From: Streptomyces sp. ICBB 8177
Lineage (GTDB): Bacteria > Actinomycetota > Actinomycetes > Streptomycetales > Streptomycetaceae
Direction of reading: 5' to 3'
Assembly (NCBI RefSeq): GCF_003144095.1
Contig: NZ_NSKH01000001.1
Span: 1-53,355 of the forward strand
Length of the DNA: 53,355 bases
Shown here piece by piece: positions 30,722 through 38,106 of the stretch (within the stretch, counting starts at the first letter, position 1; the number at the start of each line of letters is the position of its first letter). The notes beneath the pieces are model-generated. The model was given only the letters and a program-made list of their open reading frames with translations. It was not told the origin of the DNA and ran no database searches. The position numbers were made by a program, and so were the translations under genes.

Positions 30722-32896
30722 GTGACGTGGCTGCGGGCCTTCGGGGAGGTCGTGCGATCTGGGCTCACGATCGAGGAGACGCGGCTGGAGCCCCTGCTCG
30801 CGCTGCGCACGGCCGCTGGGATGGCCATCGTCATCGGGCTGGCGCTGTGGCTGGTCTCCCCTGCGTATGCCGCGTCCGCCGCCCTCGGTGCCTACTCCGC
30901 GGGCGGGGCCACCTTCCAGCGCACCTGGCGTCCACGCAAGGTGATCGCACTCGGCGCCGGCGCGGGCCTGGCGCTCAGCACCTTCGTAGGCTACCTGGCG
31001 GCGGGGCGACTCGTGACGTTTCTTCCGCTGCTGGCCGTGTGGGCCTTTGCCGCGGGTATGGCGTGGGCCGTCGGATCGACCGCTGGGATCGTCGCAGCGA
31101 CGACCGTGGGCAGCATGCTGGTGACCGTCACCTTGCCCACGAGCGTCGGGGGCGCCCTGGAGCACGCCGGGGTCATCGCGCTCGGAGGCGTGACGCAGGC
31201 CGCGCTGATCTTGCTGTTCCCGATCCGGCGTTGGGGGGCGCATCGTGACGCGCTCGCCGACGCCCTGGCCGCGGTGGCGGACTACGCCCGCCGGTTGCGG
31301 CACGATCCGACCGCCCCGTTCGATCCGGAGCCGTTGATGACGGCCCGGGACGCGGCTGCCGTGACGCCGTCACAGGCCCGAACCCGTCCCCCCGCCCTCC
31401 ACGGCCCCCGAGGACTCGCCGAGCGCATTCGGCCGGTCGTCGCCGCGCTCGCCGATCCGGACGTAGGCGCCCCGGCGGAGGGCCCTGGGCGGGACCGCGC
31501 GCGGGAGTTGCTCGACGCGGCCGCCGACGTTCTGGATGCGGTCGCCCGTTCGATTCGCCGCGGCACTCCTGCCGAGGTGCTGCCCGGGAGCACGGACGTC
31601 CTGTGCGCCGACGAGGAGCACGAGGTGCTGGAAGGCCCCGCGAGGCAGGCCGCCGAGCGGCTCGTGGAACTGCTCGGCGAGGCGTTGGAGATCGCCGGGA
31701 GCGGCTGCGAGCCGGGGAGGACGCCCACGCTGCCCGGCCCCGCCAGCGCCGAGTTCCTGATGCGCCCGACAATGTTCCGGCTGGTCCCGGTCGTCGTTCG
31801 GGCGGTCCAGCGTGAGTTCCGCCGGGACTCGCCCGTGTTCCGGCACGCCGTCCGCCTGGCGGCGGTGGCCACGCTCGGATATCTGATCGCCGCCCGGCTA
31901 CACCTGGGCCACGGCTACTGGGCGCCCATCGCCTCCGTGATGGTGATGCGGCCGGACTTCCACCGGACGTACGCGCGTGCGGTGGGCCGTCTCGCTGGGA
32001 CCCTGGCGGGGGTCGCGCTCGCCACCGGCATGGTGCGGGCCCTGAGCCCGGACGCCCGTGTCTCCGGCGCGCTGGCCGTGGGCTCAGCAGCCCTGTCGTA
32101 CACGCTGAACCGAACCGGCTACGCCTACTCCCAGTGCTTCACCGCTGCGTACGTCGTCTTCCTGCTCGGCATGGGCGGCCAGGCATGGGAGCAGACGGTC
32201 CCGGAACGGGTGGTGCTCACCCTGCTCGGCGGGGCCCTGGCAATGCTGGCCTACGTGGTGTTCCCCGCATGGGAGACGCCCCGGCTGCCTGGCCGGCTTG
32301 CGGACTGGCTCGCCGCCAACGGCCGCTACGCGACCGCGGTGCTCCGCAACTACGCCGAACCGACCCGCGAGCATCACGCCGACATGCGCAGGGCACTGTT
32401 GGCGAGCAGGGAAGCACGCGCCGCCTGGCAGGAGGCGTACGACCGGGCAAGGCAGGAACCCGTCCGCCCCAGGGGACTGACGTCGCGCGAGGCGCAGGAG
32501 GCGCAGGAGGCGCTCAAGGGGTTCGGCCGCGCGGCGATGCTCATGGAGAGCCACGTCCCGGGGGCCGACAGCCGTGTCGTCCCCGAGGCGGAGCGGTTCG
32601 CCGACGCCCTGGAGACGGACACCGCGAAGGCAGCAGCCGCCGTACGCGAGCACCGAAATCCGGACTGGGGACGCGTGGAGGAGGCGCTTCACACGTGGGA
32701 GAACGCGGCCGGGGACCGGAGCCCGGTCGTGCGGCGCGAGGCGGAACTGCAAAGCAGGGCCTTGGAGGACCTCGCGACGGCCGTGAGCCACACACCCCTG
32801 GAACGGGACGTCGGCTCTGTTCGCGAAGAGCAGCGAGTGCGGGCGGCCGCGGCGGCGGAAGGTGACGGATCAGGTGCCGCGCACCGGAGTGGGTGA
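30722..32896 (+). CDS. FUSC-family membrane protein (YccS-like)
   Basis: About 724 residues from GTG 30722 (VTWLRAFGEVVRSGLTIEET). Two blocks of about six hydrophobic helices each are visible: AAGMAIVIGLALWLVSPAYA onward to about 180, and FRHAVRLAAVATLGYLIAAR onward to about 500. The second block contains HGYWAPIASVMVMRPDF, the FUSC hallmark where the Pro-Asp-x-x-x-T region lines the pore. A soluble domain separates them and an acidic/helical tail follows. FUSC proteins export aromatic acids or similar compounds; the substrate here is not predictable. Upstream in-frame codons back to 30596 have weaker coding character. Confidence 0.85.
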   Translation: MTWLRAFGEVVRSGLTIEETRLEPLLALRTAAGMAIVIGLALWLVSPAYAASAALGAYSAGGATFQRTWRPRKVIALGAGAGLALSTFVGYLAAGRLVTFLPLLAVWAFAAGMAWAVGSTAGIVAATTVGSMLVTVTLPTSVGGALEHAGVIALGGVTQAALILLFPIRRWGAHRDALADALAAVADYARRLRHDPTAPFDPEPLMTARDAAAVTPSQARTRPPALHGPRGLAERIRPVVAALADPDVGAPAEGPGRDRARELLDAAADVLDAVARSIRRGTPAEVLPGSTDVLCADEEHEVLEGPARQAAERLVELLGEALEIAGSGCEPGRTPTLPGPASAEFLMRPTMFRLVPVVVRAVQREFRRDSPVFRHAVRLAAVATLGYLIAARLHLGHGYWAPIASVMVMRPDFHRTYARAVGRLAGTLAGVALATGMVRALSPDARVSGALAVGSAALSYTLNRTGYAYSQCFTAAYVVFLLGMGGQAWEQTVPERVVLTLLGGALAMLAYVVFPAWETPRLPGRLADWLAANGRYATAVLRNYAEPTREHHADMRRALLASREARAAWQEAYDRARQEPVRPRGLTSREAQEAQEALKGFGRAAMLMESHVPGADSRVVPEAERFADALETDTAKAAAAVREHRNPDWGRVEEALHTWENAAGDRSPVVRREAELQSRALEDLATAVSHTPLERDVGSVREEQRVRAAAAAEGDGSGAAHRSG

Positions 32897-33019
32897 CGAC
32901 GTCGGCGACGGGGAGCGCCGCGCCTCCTGGAGCGAAAAGTAGTCTCCCGACCGCGTCGAGCGCCGCCACACGTACACCGCTGTCGCCATCACGAGGACCA
33001 GCCCCGCCAGGACGAGCAA
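32870..33019 (-). CDS. putative small single-pass membrane protein
   Basis: A 49-residue frame opening with TTG at 33019 reads LVLAGLVLVMATAVYVWRRS, a clear membrane helix with positive C-terminal flank, then a Ser/Pro-rich tail. It overlaps the FUSC gene end on the opposite strand by 27 bases. An in-frame TGA lies just upstream, so the start must be TTG or the gene has lost its 5' end. Small proteins of this kind are frequent beside DNA ligase genes in Streptomyces, and a ligase fragment lies 87 bases away. Confidence 0.35.
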   Translation of the reverse strand: MLVLAGLVLVMATAVYVWRRSTRSGDYFSLQEARRSPSPTSSPTPVRGT

Positions 33020-33105
33020 GCGCGCCGACCCTCATGCCTCGGCGGTCGCCACCCGGGCGTATGCCGTCCTGTGCAGAACGCGCCGCCGCGCGGGATGGTG
33101 GGCGC

Positions 33106-33310
33106 ATGAGTCAGCCGCGCCCTGCCGGACGCGCCGATGCTCGCCACGGCGGTGGACGAGGTGCCGGGCGGGCCGGGATGGGCGCACGAGCCCAAGTGGG
33201 ACGGGTTCCGTGCCCTGCTGCTGCGCCCGGAAGGCGACGGGCCGGTACGGCTGGTCTCCCGGCGCGGCAACCCGCTCAGTGCCTGTGTCACATCCTCTTT
33301 CCGCAGGTAG
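33106..33310 (+). pseudogene. 5' fragment of an ATP-dependent DNA ligase gene
   Basis: From ATG 33106 (MSQPR), one extra C in the CCC at 33120-33122 shifts the reading. The native frame then gives PDAPMLATAVDEVP, GWAHEPKWDGFRALLLRPEG and LVSRRGNPL. EPKWDGFR holds the active-site Lys of ATP-dependent ligases (motif I). The match ends near 33284, and a stop (TAG 33308) follows in foreign sequence. The gene was cut by an event linked to the neighbouring IS5-type element. It cannot make a ligase. Confidence 0.75.
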
Positions 33311-33341
33311 CGACGTTGTGAGGTCGGGTGCTGATTGAGGT

Positions 33342-33383
33342 TGCCGTTCGGGTGGGCGTCCATGGACGCCCACCCGAACGGCA
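33342..33383. repeat. 42-bp perfect palindrome
   Basis: GCCGTTCGGGTGGGCGTCCA (33343-33362) is followed without spacer by its exact reverse complement (33363-33382), and the flanking T/A at 33342 and 33383 also pair. It lies 11 bases beyond the stop codon of the adjacent transposase, so it may be part of the IS end or a bidirectional terminator. Confidence 0.8.
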
Positions 33384-33394
33384 GTTGTAGATCG

Positions 33395-34261
33395 TCAGGC
33401 TGCTGTCGCAAGAGGAGCCGGGACAGCCTCGACGCGGGGGTTTCGGCGGGTGAGGCGACGGCTCATGAGGGTGATGAATGCCCACTGGATGTGAGCCTCG
33501 GCGTGGGACATCAGGCGCTCGTAGTCCCTCGCGTTGCGGCGGGCCCGCATCGTCCACGAATTCGACCGCTCGACAACCCAGCGTTTCGGCAACAGGACGA
33601 AGCCTTTGGCGTCCTTGGGGCGGGAGACGACCTTGACGGTGATGCCGAGGGCGTCCTGTGCCCAGGTGGCGAACTCCTCGCCTCCGTAGCCGTTGTCGGC
33701 CCAGACGAGCACGATCTCGGGGTGCTCGGTGTGCAGGCGGGCGAGAAGGACGCGGGCCGCATCGCGGTCCTGGACGTCGGCGGGGGTGACGAGGAGGTCC
33801 ACGAGGAGGCCGTCCTGGTCAACCAGGAGATGCCGCTTCCTCCCATTTATGTGCTTATTCGCGTCGTAGCCGCGAGTCGCTTTCGAGACGGTCTCGGCGC
33901 CCTTGACGGACTGGGAGTCGACGATCACGCGGACCGGCCAGGGACACCGGTGCCGCCGAAGACGAAGCCGTCGGCGGAGCTGGTCAAGGATGTGCCGCAG
34001 GACGCCGGCCTTCGCCCAGCGGGCGAAGTAGCCGAACACGGTGCGCCAGGGGATGCCGAAGTCGGCGGGCAGCGCCCGCCACTTCGCGCCGTTGTCGGTG
34101 ATGTAGCGGATCGCGTCGACGATGCGTCGGCGGGGCCACTTCTCCGGCGCCCCGCCCCTGGCGGTCCGGCAGGCGGGAGGCGGCAACAGCCGTTCCAGGA
34201 GAGCCCATTCGAGGTCGCTGGTGTCGGACGGGTAGCGGTAGCGGGGCAGGTCCAGCGGCAT
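33395..34261 (-). CDS. IS5-family transposase
   Basis: About 288 residues from ATG 34261 (MPLDLPRYRYPSDTSDLEWA). The N-terminal DUF4096-like segment (ALLERLLPPP, RRIVDAIRYITDNGAKWRAL) is followed by the DDE domain: D in VIVDSQSVKGAETVSKATRG, D in VLVWADNGYGGEEFATWAQD, E in KRWVVERSNSWTMRARRNAR. The frame is intact. I could not find convincing matching terminal repeats; the left border falls near 33285 (end of ligase homology) and the right border before 34339. The element separates the ligase fragment from the RacP/DUF6192 module. Confidence 0.85.
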   Translation of the reverse strand: MPLDLPRYRYPSDTSDLEWALLERLLPPPACRTARGGAPEKWPRRRIVDAIRYITDNGAKWRALPADFGIPWRTVFGYFARWAKAGVLRHILDQLRRRLRLRRHRCPWPVRVIVDSQSVKGAETVSKATRGYDANKHINGRKRHLLVDQDGLLVDLLVTPADVQDRDAARVLLARLHTEHPEIVLVWADNGYGGEEFATWAQDALGITVKVVSRPKDAKGFVLLPKRWVVERSNSWTMRARRNARDYERLMSHAEAHIQWAFITLMSRRLTRRNPRVEAVPAPLATAA

Positions 34262-34269
34262 GGCGGGGT

Positions 34270-34321
34270 GACGGGCCGCGACCTGTGCTGGGAGCCAACT
34301 GCGGGGCGGTCGCGGCCCGTC
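34270..34321. repeat. inverted repeat upstream of the IS5-family transposase
   Basis: GACGGGCCGCGACC (34270-34283) pairs exactly with GGTCGCGGCCCGTC (34308-34321) around a 24-base loop. It lies between the transposase start (34261) and the RacP-like stop (34339-34341). It could stop transcripts from the upstream operon or guard the transposase mRNA, or be part of the IS end. Confidence 0.6.
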
Positions 34322-34338
34322 GCCTTCCTCGGATGGGG

Positions 34339-34749
34339 TCACTCCAGGTTGGCGAGGAGGTGCAGGGTGGACTCGATCGCGCCCATCTGCGCCATGACCG
34401 TGCGGATGTAGGGGTCGTCGGGCTTTTTCTTGCGGTGCGCGAGGAGGATGCCCTCGATGAAGTTGACGATCCGGTGGTGGGTGGACTCGAAGAACGCCCG
34501 CTCGTAGCCGATCCAGATCTCCGGCGCGTCCTCCAGCATCCGGTAGCCCCAGGTCCTGTCCCAGGTGATCGGCGGTAGGTCCTTCGCTGCGGCGACCTTG
34601 CGCAGATGCGCGAGACCGGTGTGGACCTGCGCGCGGGTGCGCTCGGTGGCCGCCATGAGCTGGACGACGGTCAGTCCGGCGGGACGGGCCTCCAGGAGGG
34701 CGGACAGGATGGCTTCGGCGTGGACGTGAGCGGGAACGCCCCGCCCCAC
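34339..34749 (-). CDS. RacP-like winged-helix protein
   Basis: 136 residues. HVHAEAILSALLEARPAGLT, VVQLMAATERTRAQVHTGLA, HLRKVAAAKDLPPITWDRTW form a winged-helix DNA-binding domain; the rest is helical (ESTHHRIVNFIEGILLAHRK). It resembles small plasmid proteins annotated RacP in Streptomyces, whose function is not established. It starts 2 bases after the DUF6192 stop, so both form an operon. I suspect a role in plasmid gene control or maintenance. Confidence 0.65.
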   Translation of the reverse strand: MGRGVPAHVHAEAILSALLEARPAGLTVVQLMAATERTRAQVHTGLAHLRKVAAAKDLPPITWDRTWGYRMLEDAPEIWIGYERAFFESTHHRIVNFIEGILLAHRKKKPDDPYIRTVMAQMGAIESTLHLLANLE

Positions 34750-34751
34750 GA

Positions 34752-35660
34752 CTACTCGCCCGAGCCCTTCAGCAGCTTCTGGAGCTGCTCGTCGAGGTCT
34801 ACCTCGCCGCGGGTGACCGCGTTCTCGATCCAGTCGGCCGAGGCCCGCACCCTGGACAGGCCGTGCAGGACCGTCTCACGTTCGGCGTCGTCGAACGGCG
34901 CCCCGCGCAGGTTCGGCACGATCCTGCCGGCGGTGACGACGAACTGGGTGCAGGCCGCGACCAGGTCCATGAACTGGACGTTGTGCTCCATCCGCGCCAG
35001 CTGCGGCAGCGGCGCCGCCTCGTCGTGCACGAACGCGGCCTCCTGGCGGAAGCGGTCGAACTGCGCCTCGTTCACGGCGTGCCGGGCAGTGTCGTCGGCC
35101 ATCGCCTTCGAGGCGACCGCGGGCCGGCGCAGGAAGTCCGTCGTCACCTTCGCCGCGACCTGGTCGTCGGCCGCCAGGTCGTGGATCGCGTCCACCTTCT
35201 CCTGGACGCTCTCGGGGGTGTCGACCTTCCAGCCCACGATCCGCTTCGCGCTGTCGTGCGTCCACCGTGCCGGGCCCCCGCGCGGGTGGGCCGGGGGGCT
35301 GGCGACCGCCTCGAACCGTTCCTCCTCGTCCGGGATCGACGCGAGGATCTTGTGGATCGTGTGCGAGACGTCCGCGCGGCGGTGCTCCTTGGGCCAGCGC
35401 GAGGCCACCCACCGGTAGTCCCGCACCGTCGTGTAGGCGAGGCCGACGTCCTCGGCGAACATCCGCAGGGCCTCGCTGACGGTGAACAACTCCTCGCTCC
35501 CCGGCGGGTTCACCCCGCCGTGGGCGCGCATCGGCTCGATCTCCCCGGCCGCGTCCCCCAGCCGCCACTGGACGGAGCTCATCTCCGCGACCCAGTCCCG
35601 TCCCAGCTTCACCAGCTCGTCGTAGCGCTGCCGGGTCACACTGCCGACCATCCCGGTCAT
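34752..35660 (-). CDS. DUF6192 family protein
   Basis: About 302 residues from ATG 35660 (MTGMVGSVTRQRYDELVKLG). RDWVAEMSSVQWRLGDAAGE then IEPMRAHGG marks the family. SEALRMFAEDVGLAYTTVRD followed by YRWVASRWPKEHRRADVSHT looks like a DNA-binding HTH region similar in logic to ParB/KorB-type proteins. The C-terminal half is helical. These proteins are frequent on Streptomyces plasmids and integrative elements together with RacP-like genes. Function is unknown; the HTH-like part and the coupling to RacP suggest replicon maintenance or regulation. Confidence 0.75.
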   Translation of the reverse strand: MTGMVGSVTRQRYDELVKLGRDWVAEMSSVQWRLGDAAGEIEPMRAHGGVNPPGSEELFTVSEALRMFAEDVGLAYTTVRDYRWVASRWPKEHRRADVSHTIHKILASIPDEEERFEAVASPPAHPRGGPARWTHDSAKRIVGWKVDTPESVQEKVDAIHDLAADDQVAAKVTTDFLRRPAVASKAMADDTARHAVNEAQFDRFRQEAAFVHDEAAPLPQLARMEHNVQFMDLVAACTQFVVTAGRIVPNLRGAPFDDAERETVLHGLSRVRASADWIENAVTRGEVDLDEQLQKLLKGSGE

Positions 35661-35823
35661 CCGGACACCACCCCCACGAGCCCCTGGGGGACGACACCCG
35701 ACCAGTGCCGTCAACTCGCCCTGGAGACCCTCCACTTCGCACGATCCGACCGCCTCGCCTTCGGCGGGAAGAGCGTACGGACCCGGCGCACGAAGCGGCC
35801 CCGCCGACCGGCGGCGTGCGGGC

Positions 35824-36159
35824 TCACTCCTCGTCAGTCTGCGCGCGCCGCGTGTGCCAGGCCCGTTTGCGGCAGACGGGAGAGCAGTAGACCGCCGAGA
35901 CGAGGCGGTCGACCCCGACCGTCCACTTGGCCCCGCACTGCGGGCATGAGGCCCTCACGCCGGCCGTCACCGCCTCGATCCGCGCCCTCGTCCGCCGCGT
36001 CCGACGCCAGCTCCGCGACCGGCAGGCGGACGAACAGAACACCGCCGTCGCCTTGGCCGACGGCATCAACGGATCACCGCACCCACGACACAACCGCGGG
36101 CCCGCGTCGTCGTCCGCGACGACGACCAGCCGCAGCCGGGGAACTCCGTCCCTGCCCAT
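35824..36159 (-). CDS. double zinc-ribbon protein
   Basis: 111 residues from ATG 36159 (MGRDGVPRLRLVVVADDD). Two similar zinc-binding units are seen: CRGCGDPLMPSAKATAVFCS, then ACRSRSWRR, and CPQCGAKWTVGVDRLVSAVY followed by CSPVCRKRAW. Each has CxxC plus FCSxxCR-type ligands and basic residues that suit nucleic-acid binding. It lies upstream of DUF6192 on the same strand with a 163-base gap. No family name with a known role comes to mind. Confidence 0.65.
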   Translation of the reverse strand: MGRDGVPRLRLVVVADDDAGPRLCRGCGDPLMPSAKATAVFCSSACRSRSWRRTRRTRARIEAVTAGVRASCPQCGAKWTVGVDRLVSAVYCSPVCRKRAWHTRRAQTDEE

Positions 36160-36261
36160 GCGGCCACCGTAGAGAACGAAGAGAGCCGCCGGGAATCCCC
36201 CATCGCGCTGGCGATCAACTGTCCCCAGTGTCATGTACGGAGAGCGGCCTCGCCATCCTGG

Positions 36262-36627
36262 TCAGGCGAGATCTGTCAGGTCCTCCGCGAACACCTGCGA
36301 CAGAGGCTGCGGTCCCACATACTGCTGGCAGTTGCACTGACCAGCCTCGTAACGCAGCGGCTTCTTGTTCTCATCCCAGGCCACTGGCACCTCGACGCGC
36401 TCGTGGCACTGGCCCTGCTTGTCGTGTTTGGCGAGATGGTGCGTGCATCCGCACACCGGCTCCGGAGACTTGTTCGCTGCTTCAACGGCCAAACGTTCCT
36501 GTCTCGCCGCCTCCAGCAACTGCAACTTGCGCTCATGCCGATTGCGCAGTGCGGTGCGCACGTTGTCAGCTGCCCACGCGAAGCCACCCGTCCAAAAGAC
36601 GATGAGAACCCACCAGAACCAGTCCAT
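36262..36627 (-). CDS. small membrane-anchored protein with Cys/His cluster
   Basis: 121 residues. MDWFWWVLIVFWTGGFAWAA is an N-terminal membrane anchor. A basic helix (RNRHERKLQLLEAARQERLA) leads to a C-terminal CGCTHHLAKHDKQGQC...CNC segment likely to bind a metal. This type of protein is common in Streptomyces mobile DNA, with unknown function. It lies upstream of the zinc-ribbon gene, same strand. Confidence 0.65.
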   Translation of the reverse strand: MDWFWWVLIVFWTGGFAWAADNVRTALRNRHERKLQLLEAARQERLAVEAANKSPEPVCGCTHHLAKHDKQGQCHERVEVPVAWDENKKPLRYEAGQCNCQQYVGPQPLSQVFAEDLTDLA

Positions 36628-36738
36628 CCGCTATCCCCCCTGCGATGCTGCGGACCAGCATAGATGGCTCATCGGAAGGGCGTTCGCATTGTCATGCAGG
36701 CCTCAGACACAGCTTCTCAGCGGGACACGGGGAGCTCA

Positions 36739-37057
36739 ACTCGCCGGACGCGCCACCCTCGTCGACTGCGGCCCCCTCCCCGCCCGCCACGGCACCCGCC
36801 ACCCGTTCCGCGACGCCATCACCGACATCGAAAACAACCTCGACCTGCACCGCCACAAACCCGGCACCCTCCCCCGCCACGCCCCCTACCTCCACCAGCG
36901 CACCGCCGGCCGCATCGGATCCCTCACAAGGCTCATCCGCCAAGCCGCCATCACCGCCATCCACGACGGCACCGAACGCATCACCAAAACCGCCCTCGAC
37001 GCGGTACGACTCGACCACCTCGCCGAAACCCACCACCACCCCCGCCGAGGCCGCTAA
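36739..37057 (+). pseudogene. 3' fragment of a TniB-like transposition ATPase
   Basis: The plus-strand frame reads VDCGPLPARHGTRHPFRDAI, LHRHKPGTLPRHAPYLHQRT and AGRIGSLTRLIRQAAITAIH before the stop at 37055-37057. This is the C-terminal part of a TniB/AAA-type ATP-binding protein of Mu/Tn7-like transposons in actinobacteria. The Walker motifs and N-terminus are missing; homology begins near 36739 just beside the start of the membrane-protein gene. It is a footprint of a lost large transposon. Confidence 0.65.
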
Positions 37058-37286
37058 ACCACCACACCCGTCAGCGCAAACAGCTCTGACCAGCAAAAAC
37101 GCCAACCGAGCCTTTACACGCTAGCGAAACCCACAACAAACCCATCCGCCCTCAGCACAGAACACATAACCCCAGCCCACACACCCCGGCCTCCCCGCTG
37201 GAACCGATCAGCCGACCCCTCAATAAACCCGCAATACCCCAGACCAGCCACCACCCCGCACACCAACAAACCCCCACCGAGCGTTA

Positions 37287-37322
37287 GGTGCTGACGGGAC
37301 GGCGCGGCGCCCCGTCAGCACC
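37287..37322 (-). terminator. hairpin terminator of the immunity-like gene
   Basis: GGTGCTGACGGG (37287-37298) and CCCGTCAGCACC (37311-37322) form a perfect 12-bp stem with a 12-base GC-rich loop. It starts 24 bases beyond the stop of the minus-strand gene 37346-37891. No T tract follows, which is normal for Streptomyces terminators. The AC-rich 37058-37286 stretch before it holds no gene. Confidence 0.6.
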
Positions 37323-37345
37323 ATGAGTCCTGCCGCGTCGGGTGG

Positions 37346-37891
37346 TCAGGCTCCAGGGGCGGGCAGCATGGTTTTTCCGTATGTGTCTGTCTGCTTGTGC
37401 ACGTACAGCGGAGTGGCGGGGGCGCCCCAGACCTGGATCAGGTGTTCTTCGACAGGCTCGGTTCCCTCGGGCAGGTCCATGAGTTCATTCGCGGCGTCCC
37501 TGCCTCGCGCATGCACGCGCACCCGGTACGGGCCCGGGCCTGCTTGGGAGAAGTCAGGCAGTTCCATGAGCCCGTCGGTCGGGATCATGGTCGACAACCC
37601 TGGTCGCGAGCCGCCCAGGGTCAGGCTCGCTTCGACGATCTCGTCCCACTCCCCGCGGTCGACCACCGTGGGCGGTTCCGCGCGGACATCGACGGTCACG
37701 CAGACCTCTCCCGAGTTCAGACCAGTGATGACCACCGCGAACTCCCCCGGGTCACACGGGTGGCCCTGCGCGTCCAAGACGCCGACGAGGCCGTTGAAGT
37801 TGTCGTAGGACCACTGAGAGGTGTCGTAGTCGTCGCCGTGGATGTAGTACTGGCTGTAGTCGACGAAAATGGTGCGTGTCACCGGAGCCAT
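37346..37891 (-). CDS. putative immunity protein for a NucA/NucB-type DNase toxin
   Basis: 181 residues, strongly acidic: TRTIFVDYSQYYIHGDDYDT, then NGLVGVLDAQGHPCDPGEFA, then GPYRVRVHARGRDAANELMD. The family is widespread as hypothetical proteins in Streptomyces. Its ATG lies 2 bases after the stop of a DNase-type C-terminal fragment on the same strand. Acidity, size and tight coupling fit an immunity protein that blocks the DNase; this is inference. The promoter now must lie in IS or fragment sequence, so it may be an orphan. Confidence 0.6.
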   Translation of the reverse strand: MAPVTRTIFVDYSQYYIHGDDYDTSQWSYDNFNGLVGVLDAQGHPCDPGEFAVVITGLNSGEVCVTVDVRAEPPTVVDRGEWDEIVEASLTLGGSRPGLSTMIPTDGLMELPDFSQAGPGPYRVRVHARGRDAANELMDLPEGTEPVEEHLIQVWGAPATPLYVHKQTDTYGKTMLPAPGA

Positions 37892-37893
37892 GG

Positions 37894-38106
37894 CTACACC
37901 TCCACGTAGAACGGGTCACCCTTCAGCACCCGATTCTGCACCTGGAACGCGGAGACCATGCCGCCTTGCTTGCGCTGCTCCGCTGCAGGGACCCAGGTTA
38001 CGGCTCGCTGCGTCGCAGGCAGGGCCGTGCCGCCTTCGTCCGTGCTGGCAAACGGATACTCATCGCACTGCATACCCGCGGGTCGGGGAGGCAGTGCTCC
38101 AGGGCA
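37894..38106 (-). pseudogene. C-terminal fragment of a NucA/NucB-type DNase (toxin tail)
   Basis: Reading from the IS256-type element, the frame gives CPGALPPRPAGMQCDEYPFA, then STDEGGTALPATQRAVTWVP, then NRVLKGDPFYVEV and a stop at 37894-37896. CDEYPFAST is the conserved core of NucA/NucB deoxyribonucleases, and the ending matches toxin domains carried at the C-terminus of large secreted proteins. Everything upstream has been cut off by the IS256-family element, so no toxin can be made. Confidence 0.75.

Noticed and set aside
36664-37124. Pro/Ser/Thr-rich plus-strand frames
   Set aside because: They are shifted readings of the TniB-like fragment at 36739-37057.
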